Below, piece by piece: positions 22,899 through 33,142 of a stretch of DNA of 64,000 nucleotides. This stretch comes from Leuctra nigra (lineage: Eukaryota > Arthropoda > Insecta > Plecoptera > Leuctridae). Position 1 is the stretch's first letter. Each line of letters opens with the position of its first letter. The translations under genes were made by a program, and so were the position numbers. The notes beneath the pieces were generated by a model. That model saw only the letters and a program-made list of their open reading frames with translations. It had not been told where the DNA came from and made no database searches. The DNA is taken from NCBI GenBank assembly GCA_934045905.1, contig OW203765.1:16431409-16495408 (forward strand), given 5' to 3'.

Positions 22899-23348
22899 AT
22901 TTTTCTTCTGCTATGAATTTCTATGTTCAATTATAGAAGTCTACTTATTACTTATTTTCCTTCAAGAACCATTGCTAGTGCCATAACCATTACGACATTT
23001 GCTACTATAGAAATGAATACAAGCCCATAATGTAACTACTCTATCACTGAAACCGTAATATTCTTCTAACATGATACAAGCCTACGGATCAGATTGCTGT
23101 ACCAAGAATCAGTAATTGAATATTATTGAAAGAGAAAACAATAGCATGATTTGACACATTGATCAATGTATTTAAACCTGGAAAAACGTTTGCGTCGCTT
23201 TGAAGAGATCTAGCCTTCGTATTGGATACGAATGAATATTTGTGTGAAAGTTTTTGCTCTGTAATATAAATTTGAAATATAAAAGAAAGATAATTACACA
23301 AAATGCTTTGAAAGTAATGTGACAATTGAATAATTAATTAAAGATCAA

Positions 23349-23438
23349 TTGGTTGACGGGTTTGGTATCCAATAAAGATCGGAAATTCCATAGTTTTGAG
23401 CGGTTTTGTTGAATGACCGGCGCCTAATTAGCAAATTA
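23349..23438. mobile_element. MITE family C fragment
   Basis: TTGGTTGACGGGTTTGG and TTGAGCGGTTTTGTTGAATG match the interior of family C. Both ends are missing. Confidence 0.6.
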
Positions 23439-23559
23439 TTTGAAATTACTTTAAATTAATTGACAAATTATTTCAAAACAAGCGTAACATCTCCTAAAAA
23501 AATCCGAAAAATGCGAAAATTTCTATAACCCTTGAAGATATTGACAGATTTTTCTAAAA

Positions 23560-23830
23560 TTTAGTCATCGCCTAAAATGTTGATCCTATTGACTCTGCAA
23601 AATTTTAAGTTGATCTGTCAAATTGTTTGCAATTTTAACTTCCAACCAATCACAGAATATCGTTCAAAATCTATATATAACCACACATATGACATAAATG
23701 TGTTTGCAAAATTTCAGATCGATTTATTGAACGGTGTGACCTGGTCATGGGCTTCAAAAAACAAAGAAACAAACACAGAAAACGAGCCATAAGAGTAACG
23801 GTCGCTTTCGTTGTTGCTTATCCACTGTAA
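23560..23830 (+). mobile_element. Family E, 3' part
   Basis: AAATTTCAGATCGATTTATT, AACGGTGTGACCTGG and an AAACAAAGAAACAAACACAG tail match the 3' end of family E, followed by GGTCGCTTTCG. Confidence 0.6.
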
Positions 23831-24146
23831 TCATCTAACACCAAGGGCCTCTTCTGTCTAAAGTTTTACGACCATAGTCAGATGTGCTTAACAGAGAGAC
23901 TACGCCAACTTTTAAAATGGCGAACCATAAAAAGTTCGTAAACCATTACCGTTAAAAATGTCTTCGTAAGCTATTTTACAATTTTTCTTTAACGACTGTA
24001 AATAATCTAATTGGCTGGTTTTGGCGCTATCTTGTGACTTGAGTCTTCCAGTTTATGTTTTGTTTTACTGTCAGCAGGTAATAAGGTGAAATACACGAGG
24101 ATGCCACTTGAATAGCATAGCAGGTGCGATTCTTTACAAGTTCACA

Positions 24147-24586
24147 TTCACCACCGACGGCTGCCACCTTAGCGCGGTGGTGGGGTTTGTGTTGGCCAAT
24201 GATCCACTGCAGCTAAGCCGGCGAGCATCTGCTTATGTGTAAGGGGTACCTTGCCGGACAGGTCAGTGGTGAGGCCCAGACAAAGTGCAGCCAGGGTTGG
24301 CCTAACCATGCCCTCCCTTGAATTTGCGGTCCCCTCGGGCCGGCCTTCCCCCTCGAGATGGTGATCCCCCTGAAATCGGGTTCCGCCGGCCCGTATCCTC
24401 ACAACCCCGGTCTGTCCCCATTCCAGCCTGGCCTTCCCACCAGTGCTGGACTCCCCCGGATCGGGCCCGTTAGGTCGACCCCTCTCCATGTCCTCCACTC
24501 ATGATCAACAAAGTTAAGTGTAAAAATTAATGTGCGCAATATAACCTCGTCGTTGACGCGCCGTTAAACAATACTAATCTAATCAT
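24147..24586 (+). mobile_element. GC-rich retroposon R, copy 1
   Basis: The 440-bp block is about 80% similar by eye to 59599-60023. It begins near CCGACGGCTGCCACCTTA and ends CGCCGTTAAACAATACTAAT. It is far more GC-rich than its surroundings and is flanked by a 7-bp direct repeat GTTCACA (24140-24146, 24587-24593). The open minus frame across it is not shared by copy 2 in length or sequence, so coding is unlikely. Confidence 0.8.
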
Positions 24587-24952
24587 GTTCACAGTTTTTA
24601 ATATAATAAAATCTCTCTTGCTAAGTGTAAAAAAATTGAAGTACCTACTCCTACGTGTAGTGTTTGTGAAGCAAATTTCATGTTCAAAATTGCAAAATAA
24701 AGTTCAATTTAAAATTTAGTGAACGAAGGAAACGAGCGCCAACGACTTTGCTTCGGTCTCCATTTCCTGATATTGATTTACTTTTTCCTGATGTTAGTGA
24801 GATACAAATAGCACTGCGGGTTCCTTTCGATCTGAATTTGAACATGTGTGAAGGGAACTGTCCGGTTTGTTGTTTAGTTTTTCACAAATATTTTAACATT
24901 TTAAAATCTGAATGTTGATAAAAAAATCCTTTTCGGATTTTATTTAATACGT

Positions 24953-25397
24953 AAAGGTGGTACAAGCGCTCGGCCGTTTTAGCAAATTGAGAGTGAGACA
25001 TTGTTTCTGAAGTAAGTGTTACTTTGTTCACAGTTGATTGAGCACTTTTCATTTTTGATTCGTGCCTTGATTGATATTTAGGCGCCGGTTATTCAAAAAA
25101 TAAGCGCAAACTATGAAATTTCCAATACGATTGGAGACTGAACCCGTTAACCATTGATCTCAAATTTTAATTATGATTAGATGAATGACAAACTTATAGG
25201 GTTATCACGTGCCACATTTTTAAAATTAAGTATCATACGGCACCCATTGAGACAAGAAAATATACAATTTTTCACCAAAATTCAACCAAATGGTTTAAAT
25301 TTCAAAACAATTCGTCAACCCATTTTGTCTCCAATCGTATCCAAAAAAGTGCCTGCACCAAGCGGCAAAATCGCTCGCGCTTGGACCATCTCAATAA
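24953..25397 (+). mobile_element. MITE family C, copy 2
   Basis: It begins AGGTGGTACAAGCGCTCGGC and ends with the inverted GCTCGCGCTTGGACCATCTC. It matches 11278-11926 and 50061-50560. Apparent short open frames across it are part of the element. Confidence 0.85.
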
Positions 25398-25440
25398 AAG
25401 CCTGCAATGAGGACTTGCTATTTGAAGTCTGCCATCACGA

Positions 25441-25616
25441 AATGGAGGTAAAATAAAACAAAATGGCTTCAAAACGACTTGATCTAGTGTATTCGGTTTC
25501 TTGACTTCTCCGCGATAATCCGTCAAGCGCTTGACAATGTAACGGAGAATCTCAAGGATTAGCTCAATAATGTTCTTAAAACCTTGCTGGCAAAACAAGA
25601 TTACATTCTGCTGCAA
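25441..25616 (-). CDS. Weak exon candidate
   Basis: The minus frame encodes about 55 residues of ordinary composition (hydrophobic helix-like start, then KRLTDYRGEVKKP). It has an AG (TTGCAG) at its upstream end, but the polypyrimidine tract is poor and no good splice donor was seen. It abuts family C. It may be an exon of the same minus-strand gene as 18615-18931, or chance. Confidence 0.15.
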
Positions 25617-25740
25617 CTAATTCTTCAAGCCCTTGTATAAATTATATCTAGAACAATGCGTTACATCTGTTACTGTAACATAACACTCAACTACGTTGTA
25701 TCTGGATTTTCAATTCGAATATGTACCAGATGGATACACT

Positions 25741-25779
25741 TAGAGAGGCTATATACTGCCCCAGTATATAGCCTCTCTA
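25741..25779. other. Perfect hairpin, 18-bp stem
   Basis: TAGAGAGGCTATATACTG (25741-25758), loop CCC, then the exact reverse complement (25762-25779). It lies about 240 bp upstream of the F-box start codon. The stem is too short for a typical microRNA precursor, and no T-tract or partner repeat was seen. Confidence 0.9.
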
Positions 25780-26016
25780 GATACTCTGATCGTTTTTATA
25801 ATTGACAACAAACAGATTATTGTGAAAAATTATTAATTGTATTTTTTAAACGCAAGTTTTAATACACGGTATACCAATTGTTATCAATAATATTGTTGGT
25901 TTGATCTTTGTTACGGATGGCATGGTAACATTGACGACAAACCTCGCACTCGCAAAGTGCTCGCATCAAATTCGTCCATCTGAGAATTGCTCACTCAGCG
26001 TGTTCTCTAAACAACA
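25780..26016 (+). promoter_or_regulatory. Presumed 5' region of the F-box gene
   Basis: AT-rich to about 25900, then a more balanced 100 bp up to the ATG. The start context ACAACAATGA fits an animal translation start. No convincing TATA box or initiator could be assigned. Confidence 0.3.
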
Positions 26017-27249
26017 ATGAATCAACGACAAGAAAAACGCCTCAAAACAAATCACAACCCTCCAAATGCTCCTACTCCGAAACCTCGACGCACCATCAAG
26101 TCGCTTCCTACTGAGGTGCTGTTGAACATCTTCAACTTCCTCGACATGTACACGAAGATCAACGTGGTGCCCCAAGTCTGTCAGCGTTGGCAGAAACTCC
26201 ACACCGAGCCCACCCTCTACAGCAACGTCTGCATCATCAACGACCGCCTCAGTCTTAAGGACGCCATCTACGTCCTGAACTTGGCGACGGCGCTGGAATC
26301 TCTGACACTCAGCGATCGCATGGACATCAACGAACTCCTTGCGCGCATGATCATCAAGAACTTCCGCACGATCAAGTCCGTGTGTATCGTCAACCGACGT
26401 GGAAAGTCTCGCCGTCTCTCCGGGGTCGTGCTGCACAGGTTGATCAACAAATGCAAAGGGCTTGAGGAATTAAGATTCTGCAATACAAAGACTAAAAGCA
26501 CGACGTTTTATCAGTCGATTGGATTGCGTTTGCCCGAACTCAGGAGTATTGAGTTCCCAAACGGGTTGAAGAACTCCGGAGCCAGTATGAAAGTCGTCTT
26601 CGACAACTGTGAGAATATCCAGCACGTGCGGATGTATCATTTGTCCGTTCTGGTGGATGATGACGCAAGACAGATTTGTGAACAGAAGAAAGACATCCTT
26701 TTGACTCTTGAACTAAACGGGATGAGATTTACTGACGCGACGATCCGGACAATATCCACCTGCAGTCAGCTGACGACCCTCCATCTGCACCACATTCGGA
26801 ACGTCACCGACATCGGACTGGAGCAACTTGGAGCTCTCAAGAACCTGCGTAGTCTTACTCTCTCTGGATGTTATCTCATCTCCCATGTCGGCTGGCTTCA
26901 ATTATTGAACTCGGAGAATCTTCAGAGCCTGACTGAACTGCGGATAAGCGGATGTCGGACCTTTGACTGGCGCTGCGTCGACTTCGATTTGGCAAACTTG
27001 AAGAAGTTGTCCATCTTCCGGTGTTCGAATATGACGCCGACTGGCTTCCGGCGGCTGTTCGACGAGATGAAGTTCCAGAAGCTGGTGGAGTTGCACATCG
27101 TCAACTGTCGCAAGGCCAACAACACTGTCATGGCCGCGGTGCAGATGCACTTGCCGCGAGTGGAGATATTCCGCGTTCACGGGTGTCCTCGGGTGACCAG
27201 TGACGGGATCAAAATCATCAAGAAGGTCATCAGAAGGAACTTTTTGTAA
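26017..27249 (+). CDS. F-box and leucine-rich-repeat protein, intronless
   Basis: The 410-residue protein has a basic, Pro-rich N-terminus (residues 1-26, including KPRR). An F-box at about 27-70 carries the hallmark pattern LPTEVLLNIFNFLD followed by VCQRWQKL. A C-terminal series of degenerate AMN1-type leucine-rich repeats occupies about 228-400 (LTTLHLHHIRNVTDIGLEQL, LRSLTLSGC, LTELRISGC, LVELHIVNC). F-box proteins of this type bind Skp1 in SCF ubiquitin ligases and use the repeats to select a substrate. The substrate here cannot be inferred. The frame is uninterrupted, codons favour G/C in third position, and no intron is needed. The ATG at 26017 is the first in frame and precedes the F-box at a normal distance. 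An intronless gene among transposons could be an old retrocopy, but it shows no decay. I cannot assign a named orthologue. Confidence 0.93.
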   Translation: MNQRQEKRLKTNHNPPNAPTPKPRRTIKSLPTEVLLNIFNFLDMYTKINVVPQVCQRWQKLHTEPTLYSNVCIINDRLSLKDAIYVLNLATALESLTLSDRMDINELLARMIIKNFRTIKSVCIVNRRGKSRRLSGVVLHRLINKCKGLEELRFCNTKTKSTTFYQSIGLRLPELRSIEFPNGLKNSGASMKVVFDNCENIQHVRMYHLSVLVDDDARQICEQKKDILLTLELNGMRFTDATIRTISTCSQLTTLHLHHIRNVTDIGLEQLGALKNLRSLTLSGCYLISHVGWLQLLNSENLQSLTELRISGCRTFDWRCVDFDLANLKKLSIFRCSNMTPTGFRRLFDEMKFQKLVELHIVNCRKANNTVMAAVQMHLPRVEIFRVHGCPRVTSDGIKIIKKVIRRNFL

Positions 27250-27466
27250 TGTTTTTCCAGGACTAAATGAAATTTGTGTATGTCTTCTTTGGAATGAAGA
27301 CGCATTTACATAAACGTGGAAAACTTGTTCCAGTTTATTATCAGCTGGTTTTGTAAAATTGTTGATGTGTTTTATGGTATGTTTTACTTCAAGTGCATGT
27401 ACCCAAACGTGAAGACATTTTTCCCGTTTTGAATACCACTGTTAAAATTCTTGACACTTATTAAAT

Positions 27467-27472
27467 AATAAA
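27467..27472 (+). terminator. Candidate poly(A) signal AATAAA
   Basis: AATAAA about 218 nt after the F-box stop codon, in AT-rich DNA followed by a T-run. It is the first canonical hexamer downstream that I found. Confidence 0.55.
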
Positions 27473-27499
27473 CATTTTTTGAAGTAAAGAGAAATTTGT

Positions 27500-28117
27500 A
27501 AATCACTTAATGTATGTTTTCGTAGGTTATTTTAAAACCGAAAGTATTTAGACTTTGACATATCTAGTTATTGATACTTGTCAATACAAACGACAAATGA
27601 CAAATGAAGGATATTATTTTAAAATTCAAAGAAATTTATTTGGATTATAAATTGTGCTCAATAATGAGTTTAGCTCTAATTATCTTTGATTGGTTGTCAA
27701 AAGTTCACATTGACATCTAGGAAATCGGCACTACTGAGCTGACATTGCAAATGGAACCATTTATGTGGATTATCTCTCAAGATATGCATGTCTCGAAACC
27801 AGATGTGAAGCTCATTGCTACATTGGGTGATTATCTAAGAGAAATCAGAAAGTATAACGTCCAAAGTGATGTTTTAGTTATGTCTTTACACTAACAGAAT
27901 TATGAAAAAGCGTCAGATATTAGTGACCATTTTAAGAACCCTTGACTTAATATTGTCACACACTGGCTTTGAGGTCATACATTAGGTCATAACACTTTGA
28001 TGTCACACCAGAGGTCATAATGAATTTAATCGAGTGTGTGGCTTATTTTAGTCCAGTAAGCGTGAAATGGTTGTTAATATCATTTTATATACAATTATTT
28101 AATATCGTTCTTCAATG
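27500..28117. other. No recognised feature
   Basis: AT-rich sequence downstream of the F-box gene. No repeat shared with the rest of the window was seen. Confidence 0.5.
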
Positions 28118-28201
28118 TCCTGCTAAAACCAGTAATTAAGTTTAATCTTTTCTTTATCAACTGTTCAAAATTTAGCAGAGTATTGAAAAGCTTGGCCTTT
28201 T
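28118..28201. mobile_element. MITE family D fragment
   Basis: CTGCTAAAACCAGTAATTAAG at the left and AGCAGAGTATTGAAAAGC at the right match family D, especially the copy near 55690-55772. Confidence 0.55.
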
Positions 28202-28230
28202 TTAGACAAAATTATAGAAAACTGATTGTT

Positions 28231-28525
28231 AATAAATACCAACTGCAATGTGAAAAGATTTCCCTCGAGTGGGACTCGAACCTACGACCTTCCGATATCC
28301 AGTCAGATGCTCTACCACCTGGATCAAACGTGGATGAAATTCACGGTCTTCTGACCCTATCTTCAAAATCGGTAAGTTGCTAACGCAGATTATATTGGAA
28401 CACAGCCGCTGCACTGTGAACTGCCTCGATAGCTCAGCTGGTAGAGCATCTGACTGGATATCGGAAAGTCGTGGGTTCGAGTCCCACTCGAGGAAAATCT
28501 TTTCACATTGCAGTTGGTATTTATT
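28231..28525. mobile_element. Fold-back element T carrying tRNA-like arms
   Basis: The termini AATAAATACCAACTGCAATG and its exact complement at the right enclose arms of about 95 bp. Each arm contains most of a tRNA-like sequence, in opposite orientations: minus strand at 28261-28326 and plus strand at 28423-28494. The spacer is about 100 bp. A collapsed relative lies at 63309-63405. The arms match except for changes in the 5' half of the left tRNA-like copy. Confidence 0.88.
28423..28494 (+). tRNA. tRNA-like sequence (tRNA-Lys-like body), probably pseudo
   Basis: It folds as a cloverleaf: acceptor GCCTCGA/TCGAGGA with a first-pair mismatch, D stem GCTC/GAGC, anticodon stem TCTGA/TCGGA with one T.G pair, loop CTGGATA, and T stem GTGGG/CCCAC with loop TTCGAGT. 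A-box- and B-box-like sequences are intact. The body resembles eukaryotic tRNA-Lys, but the loop would read anticodon GGA (Ser) without a long variable arm. It lies inside a transposon arm. I regard it as a tRNA-derived promoter or pseudogene, not a working tRNA. Confidence 0.55.
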
Positions 28526-29371
28526 TACATTCACCTAACTGAGGGAATCAGTAAAAACCATAATTTATAGAAAACTGCTTTGAAGAACCATGAGCTTCCC
28601 GTTACCTTCTGTTTCCTTGAACATTTAAATTGTTCTTTCACTTTAATTGGTTGTCATGGCAACCATGTAATGACAAACAACGCCGCAACAATGTTTCACT
28701 GAAAGCTCTCCCGCTCTCTCTCGAGAGAGACTCGGCAACAGCGCACGCACGGGGCAATACATCATAACGCAGTGGCTCTACCTGTACAAGGTTGCCACAT
28801 CTAATCAAGATGGATGTTATAGCCATCATGGCGGCGGCTCAATGATTCCCACATGTCTCTTCCTTCATATTATTTATTTACTACAACTGAGGGCTGTTTT
28901 AGTGGATTACCTGACCCTAGAATGTTGCTACACAGAACGCGGGCGATAAATTCCACTGTCCAAAGAACGGCTCAATTTAAGAAAAGAAGATGGGAATTGG
29001 AGAAGTACTGGAGATTGTATCGAAACATTTGTTACGCACTAGAGGGATATCTCATGAAAATTTATACCGCAGTAAATTTGTAACCAGTAATAATGACAAA
29101 AACACTCATCCCCCGAGAAAGGCAAAAATGTTATTCATAAAAAATAATAATTTAAATTTCCTCCTTAATTTAAACGGCATGTGACAATTATCAGAGCTGT
29201 GGTCTCATTTCTAAGTCTTCAACATTACCATGGTGATTCCTTTGTTGCCATGGCAATGTATAGAAATTGTGATGTCGTTGTCAATTTTAATGTTTTTAAA
29301 TTTGAAGAAATCCATAACATTTCGTAAATAAATTCCTTGAAAACTATTAATTTCATATTTCTTGCATAACC
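28526..29371. other. Unassigned; CpG-rich spot near 28670-28850
   Basis: The stretch 28670-28850 is GC-richer and contains AACGCCGCAAC, CTCTCGAGAGAG (palindrome) and CATCATGGCGGCGGC, a YY1-like site. It could be promoter-like, but no gene was found. The rest is AT-rich. Confidence 0.35.
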
Positions 29372-29579
29372 TTCACTTGGCCAAAGTCAAACCGGCTTTC
29401 GCAAGAAAATTAATTGGCTGATATAGATTTGGTGGCATCTGATAAGTCTTTGCTAACTCATCATTAAACTCTAGTAGGTAGCTTTGATTTCATTGTTAAT
29501 AACAAGGATTGATTGTCAAGGAACTATACCAGCAGCCAATCCGTTCCGTTCAATATCGTTTTTACTTTGGCCAAGTGAA
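29372..29579 (-). mobile_element. MITE family F variant with different termini
   Basis: The ends are a perfect 16-bp inverted repeat TTCACTTGGCCAAAGT. The interior matches family F (for example GATTGATTGTCAAGGAAC and CCAGCAGCCAATC), but the terminal 20-30 bp differ from the other F copies. Non-coding. Confidence 0.8.
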
Positions 29580-29729
29580 CATTGAGTGTGTCAATACATA
29601 CGAAATGCAAATGTAAATCAGTTCCACTGAGCTTTTACTGAAACCTGACTAGAAAGTCGGTTAATCGGAAGTTAGTAAAAGCGAGCATGCTGATTGGTTA
29701 AGGAAATGAAACCTAGCAAGTAGGACTAA

Positions 29730-30810
29730 CCCAGAAAAAAACACTCCGTGTAAAAAAGGCAGCCAAGTCTCTTTACTTTAAAAAAATTCAACACCGAAAA
29801 GGAGTGATATCAAAAAAGAAGCCAAGTCAATGACATTTCCAAATATTTAATCGTATCTTTGAAATAAAAGTATAAACACCGAGAAATACTTTACAAAAGG
29901 ACTTGGCGCATCGTTTTTTTAAAGACATCATTCTATCCTATAAGTGGAAAGAAATTTACAATTAGGTACATTTTCCTCTTTTTTTTAGAGCCAGTATCTA
30001 TGAATCAAGCTACTTTTAGTAATGGCTATTTTATAGTTTTGTCAATGGCGATAGAAGAAAGATTTCATGTTGTAATATATAAGTAATGTAAGGGTGGAAG
30101 AATTAAATAACAATTGGAAGTGGGCTCATTTTTATTTTTATAGCACTGTTAATATGGTGATATTAGAAGGGTATGTTTTCATAATTTGATCTTGATTGAG
30201 GGAAATCATGAAACGTTGTAAAATAATTACTAACTATCTATGGAACACTATTATATATTTTTGAAGTGTCAAGTGTATAAAGTTAAAAAATTTAAAGAAA
30301 TTCTATGTGCCGTCTCTGTGTACTTTGTGAAATGTATTGTTATAAAATGCGGATTAATAGAAATGTATTTCATGATGCGAAGGTATAACGCATGAGACTT
30401 AATTATGTTGACCACGAAACAATATTACGAAGATAACTATTGTGTATTAATAGAAAACATAGGCAACAAGTTTCATAGCGTATATATTCAAATAGAAAAA
30501 AAATATTTTACAGTAGGTATGTATAATATGTAATTGAAAGATGTGTCCCTATTATTCTAAAAATTCTAAATGACGGTTGTATATAAATGGCATATGCTTA
30601 TGAATAGAAAAATGTCTTTAAAAAAACGATGCGCCAAGTCCTTTTGTAAAGTATTTCTCGGTGTTTATACTTTTATTTCAAAGATACGATTAAATATTTG
30701 GAAATGTCATTGACTTGGCTTCTTTTTTGATATCACTCCTTTTCGGTGTTGAATTTTTTTAAAGTAAAGAGACTTGGCTGCCTTTTTTACACGGAGTGTT
30801 TTTTTCTGGG
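29730..30810. mobile_element. Element K: 1,081 bp with 199-bp TIRs
   Basis: The left arm (29730-29928) and right arm (30612-30810) are essentially perfect reverse complements, starting CCCAGAAAAAAACACTCCGT. The 683-bp centre is AT-rich with no coding frame. Near-identity of the arms indicates a recent insertion or ongoing conversion. No unambiguous target duplication was found at the outer ends. Confidence 0.92.
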
Positions 30811-30904
30811 ATATCACTTCTTTTGTTAGTTTATTCATACAGCTTGTAGCACATGTCCTACCAAGGACTAATTTCTTTAAAAAAATACGCCTCAACCGAT
30901 TTGG

Positions 30905-32545
30905 TTAGTAAGAAAAGTTGCATTTGGTACAAGCTTAAAATGATTATCCAAGAAGAATAGTCTGAGTTTCGTTACAATCTGTCCAGACGTTTTCGATATC
31001 TGACTTCACTTCCAGTTTAAAAAATGGCGCTCAATAATACTGCCGCCTTGAATTCATAAAAGTGCAACATAATTGCATAATTAAGCTGCAATCTCGGCAG
31101 TTGTTTTCGATATATGACGTCACTTCCGGTTTTGAAATAGCGGCCGAAAATAATGTCATCTTGAATCCATAAATATAAGGGCTATATAATTACATAATTT
31201 AGTTGCAATCGGTACATCTGTTTTCTATAAATGACGTCACTTCCTGTTTTAAATATGGCGGCCAGAAATAATGTTGTCTTGAATTCATAATTATAAGTCC
31301 AACATAATTAGATAATTTAGTTGCAATCGGTACAGCCGTTTTCGACATATGACGTCACTTTCGGTTTTAACAATGGCGGTCGAAAATAATATCGTCTTTA
31401 ATTCAAAAATATAAGTCCTACATAATTACATAATTTAGTTGCAATCGGTACAGCCGTTTTCGATATATGACGTCACTTCCGGTTTTAACAATGGCGGTCG
31501 AAAATAATGTCGTCTTTAATTCAAAAATATAAGTCCTACATAATTACATAATTTAGTTGCAATCGGTACATCCGTTTTTGATATATGACGTCACTTCCGG
31601 TTTAAACAATGGCGGCCAAAAATAATGTCGTCTTGAATTCATAATTATTAGTCCTACACAATTCCAAAATTTGGTTACAATCGATACAGCCGTTTTCGAT
31701 ATATGACGTCACTTCCGGTTTTTGCAAATGGCGGCCGAGTACACCGCAATCTTGAATTTATAATTATTCACAATGTATGTTTCTAAATATCTATTTAAAA
31801 GTATAGATTGGGGAATTGAGTGTCATTTAGCATATTAATGGCGTCATTTAGCATATTCATGACGTCATTTCCGGTATAGGTAATAAGAAAACAATCTAGT
31901 TCTATCTAGTTGATACTTCATGAATGACCTTCTGAATTCTTTAGCGCTAATTTCCGTCAAATCGGTCATGCCGTTTTCAATATATGACGTCACTTCCGGT
32001 TTCATTTAGTGGTTCCTGCCGCCATTTCCGGTACCGTTTATTTGTATATTCATTTATCCCAATTGATTTTTCAAAAAGATTGCAGAATGCATAGACAGGA
32101 GCTAGTTCAGTGGCAATCGGTACAGGTGTTTTCGATATATGACGTCACTTCCGGTTTCAGAAATGGCGACCGAGAACACTGTATTTAAATTATAATTATT
32201 TTGTATTGTCTATGTTACAATGTAAGCTAATTATATGTGTATTTAAAGTATAATTTGATGAAATAAGCTAAATATTGTGAATTTATGACGTCACTTCCGG
32301 TTTAGAAAATAAGAAAATAATGTTTTTTAGTATCATATTTCATATAGATGACCAACTCAATCGAATGGCGCTAATTTCGTTCTAATCGGTCCAGCCGTTT
32401 TTATATATGACGTCACTTCCGGTTTAAAAATGGCGGCACAAAAAATTTATAAGAGGCAAGGTATCATCAGACGCCAAAAGTGCATATGTGGTAAAAATTT
32501 CAGGTTGATCGGTTCAGCCGTTTAGGCTGTGGCGGTGATAGCAAC
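30905..32545 (+). repeat. CRE/ETS-bearing tandem array, 12 units
   Basis: Units are regular (117-118 bp) between 31115 and 31704 and 122-156 bp elsewhere. Each centres on TATATGACGTCACTTCCGG, followed in most by an AATGGCGGC-type site. The core starts at 31001, 31115, 31232, 31350, 31468, 31586, 31704, 31860, 31985, 32140, 32286 and 32408. Eight cores are exactly TGACGTCACTTCCGG. A second conserved block, CAATCGGTACAGCCGTTTTC, precedes the core. The array ends with a TGATCGGTTCAGCCGTTTAG segment and a GAA microsatellite. No protein frame runs through it. Confidence 0.9.
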
Positions 32546-32562
32546 TTTTTCGGGAATCATAT

Positions 32563-32609
32563 GAAGAAGAAGAAGAAGAAGAAGAAGAAGAAGAAGAAGA
32601 AGAAGAAGC
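32563..32609 (+). repeat. (GAA)n microsatellite
   Basis: About 15 uninterrupted GAA/AAG triplets directly after the CRE/ETS array. Confidence 0.95.
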
Positions 32610-33111
32610 AGATGAAAGCGGTGTAATTTCTCGATTTTCACTGCCCTCTAGGTCGTAAACGGCATGACTGGTTGTTGTCGCGTGATGTATATGTTGTTAG
32701 GTGGGCCATAGCTCAAAATTAAGACATTTCACAACAATGAGAGATTTTCCATTGTTGAGATCCAGTTGGCCGAAAATGCTATGTTGTTGCTTACAGTAAA
32801 AGTAGTTGGTCTGCTCCTCAGTTTATATAGGCATTTACGGTATGTTGAGTGACTGTGAGTGTACGGTAAGACTTGGCTGAGTGGAGCGACCGCTCCACTA
32901 GATTCATACATAAAAAGAAACAAGCAAACAATCATGAAACGAACCAAATTAATAAGATTTTTTATAAAAGATAATATTTTGACTACAAAAACTTCTATCA
33001 TTTCATTTACAGCTTGAAAAGAAGCAGACAAATATTCTAACATAATGATTTGCAGACGACCTTTTCACCCTCGACACAATAATCCCTCGCCCGACAGCCG
33101 AGGGGCCACGA

Positions 33112-33142
<31 letters not shown>

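Noticed and set aside
24169..24498. 109-codon Gly-rich minus frame
   Set aside because: It lies inside retroposon R. The second copy does not keep the same frame length or sequence.
25741..25779. Bacterial-type intrinsic terminator or microRNA precursor
   Set aside because: There is no T-tract, the genome is eukaryotic, and the 18-bp stem with 3-nt loop is shorter than known precursors.
25966..26436. 156-codon minus-strand frame
   Set aside because: It is the antisense shadow of the F-box gene.
28423..28494. A functional nuclear tRNA gene
   Set aside because: It sits in a transposon arm with an inverted partner, has a mismatched first acceptor pair, and its anticodon disagrees with its tRNA-Lys-like body.
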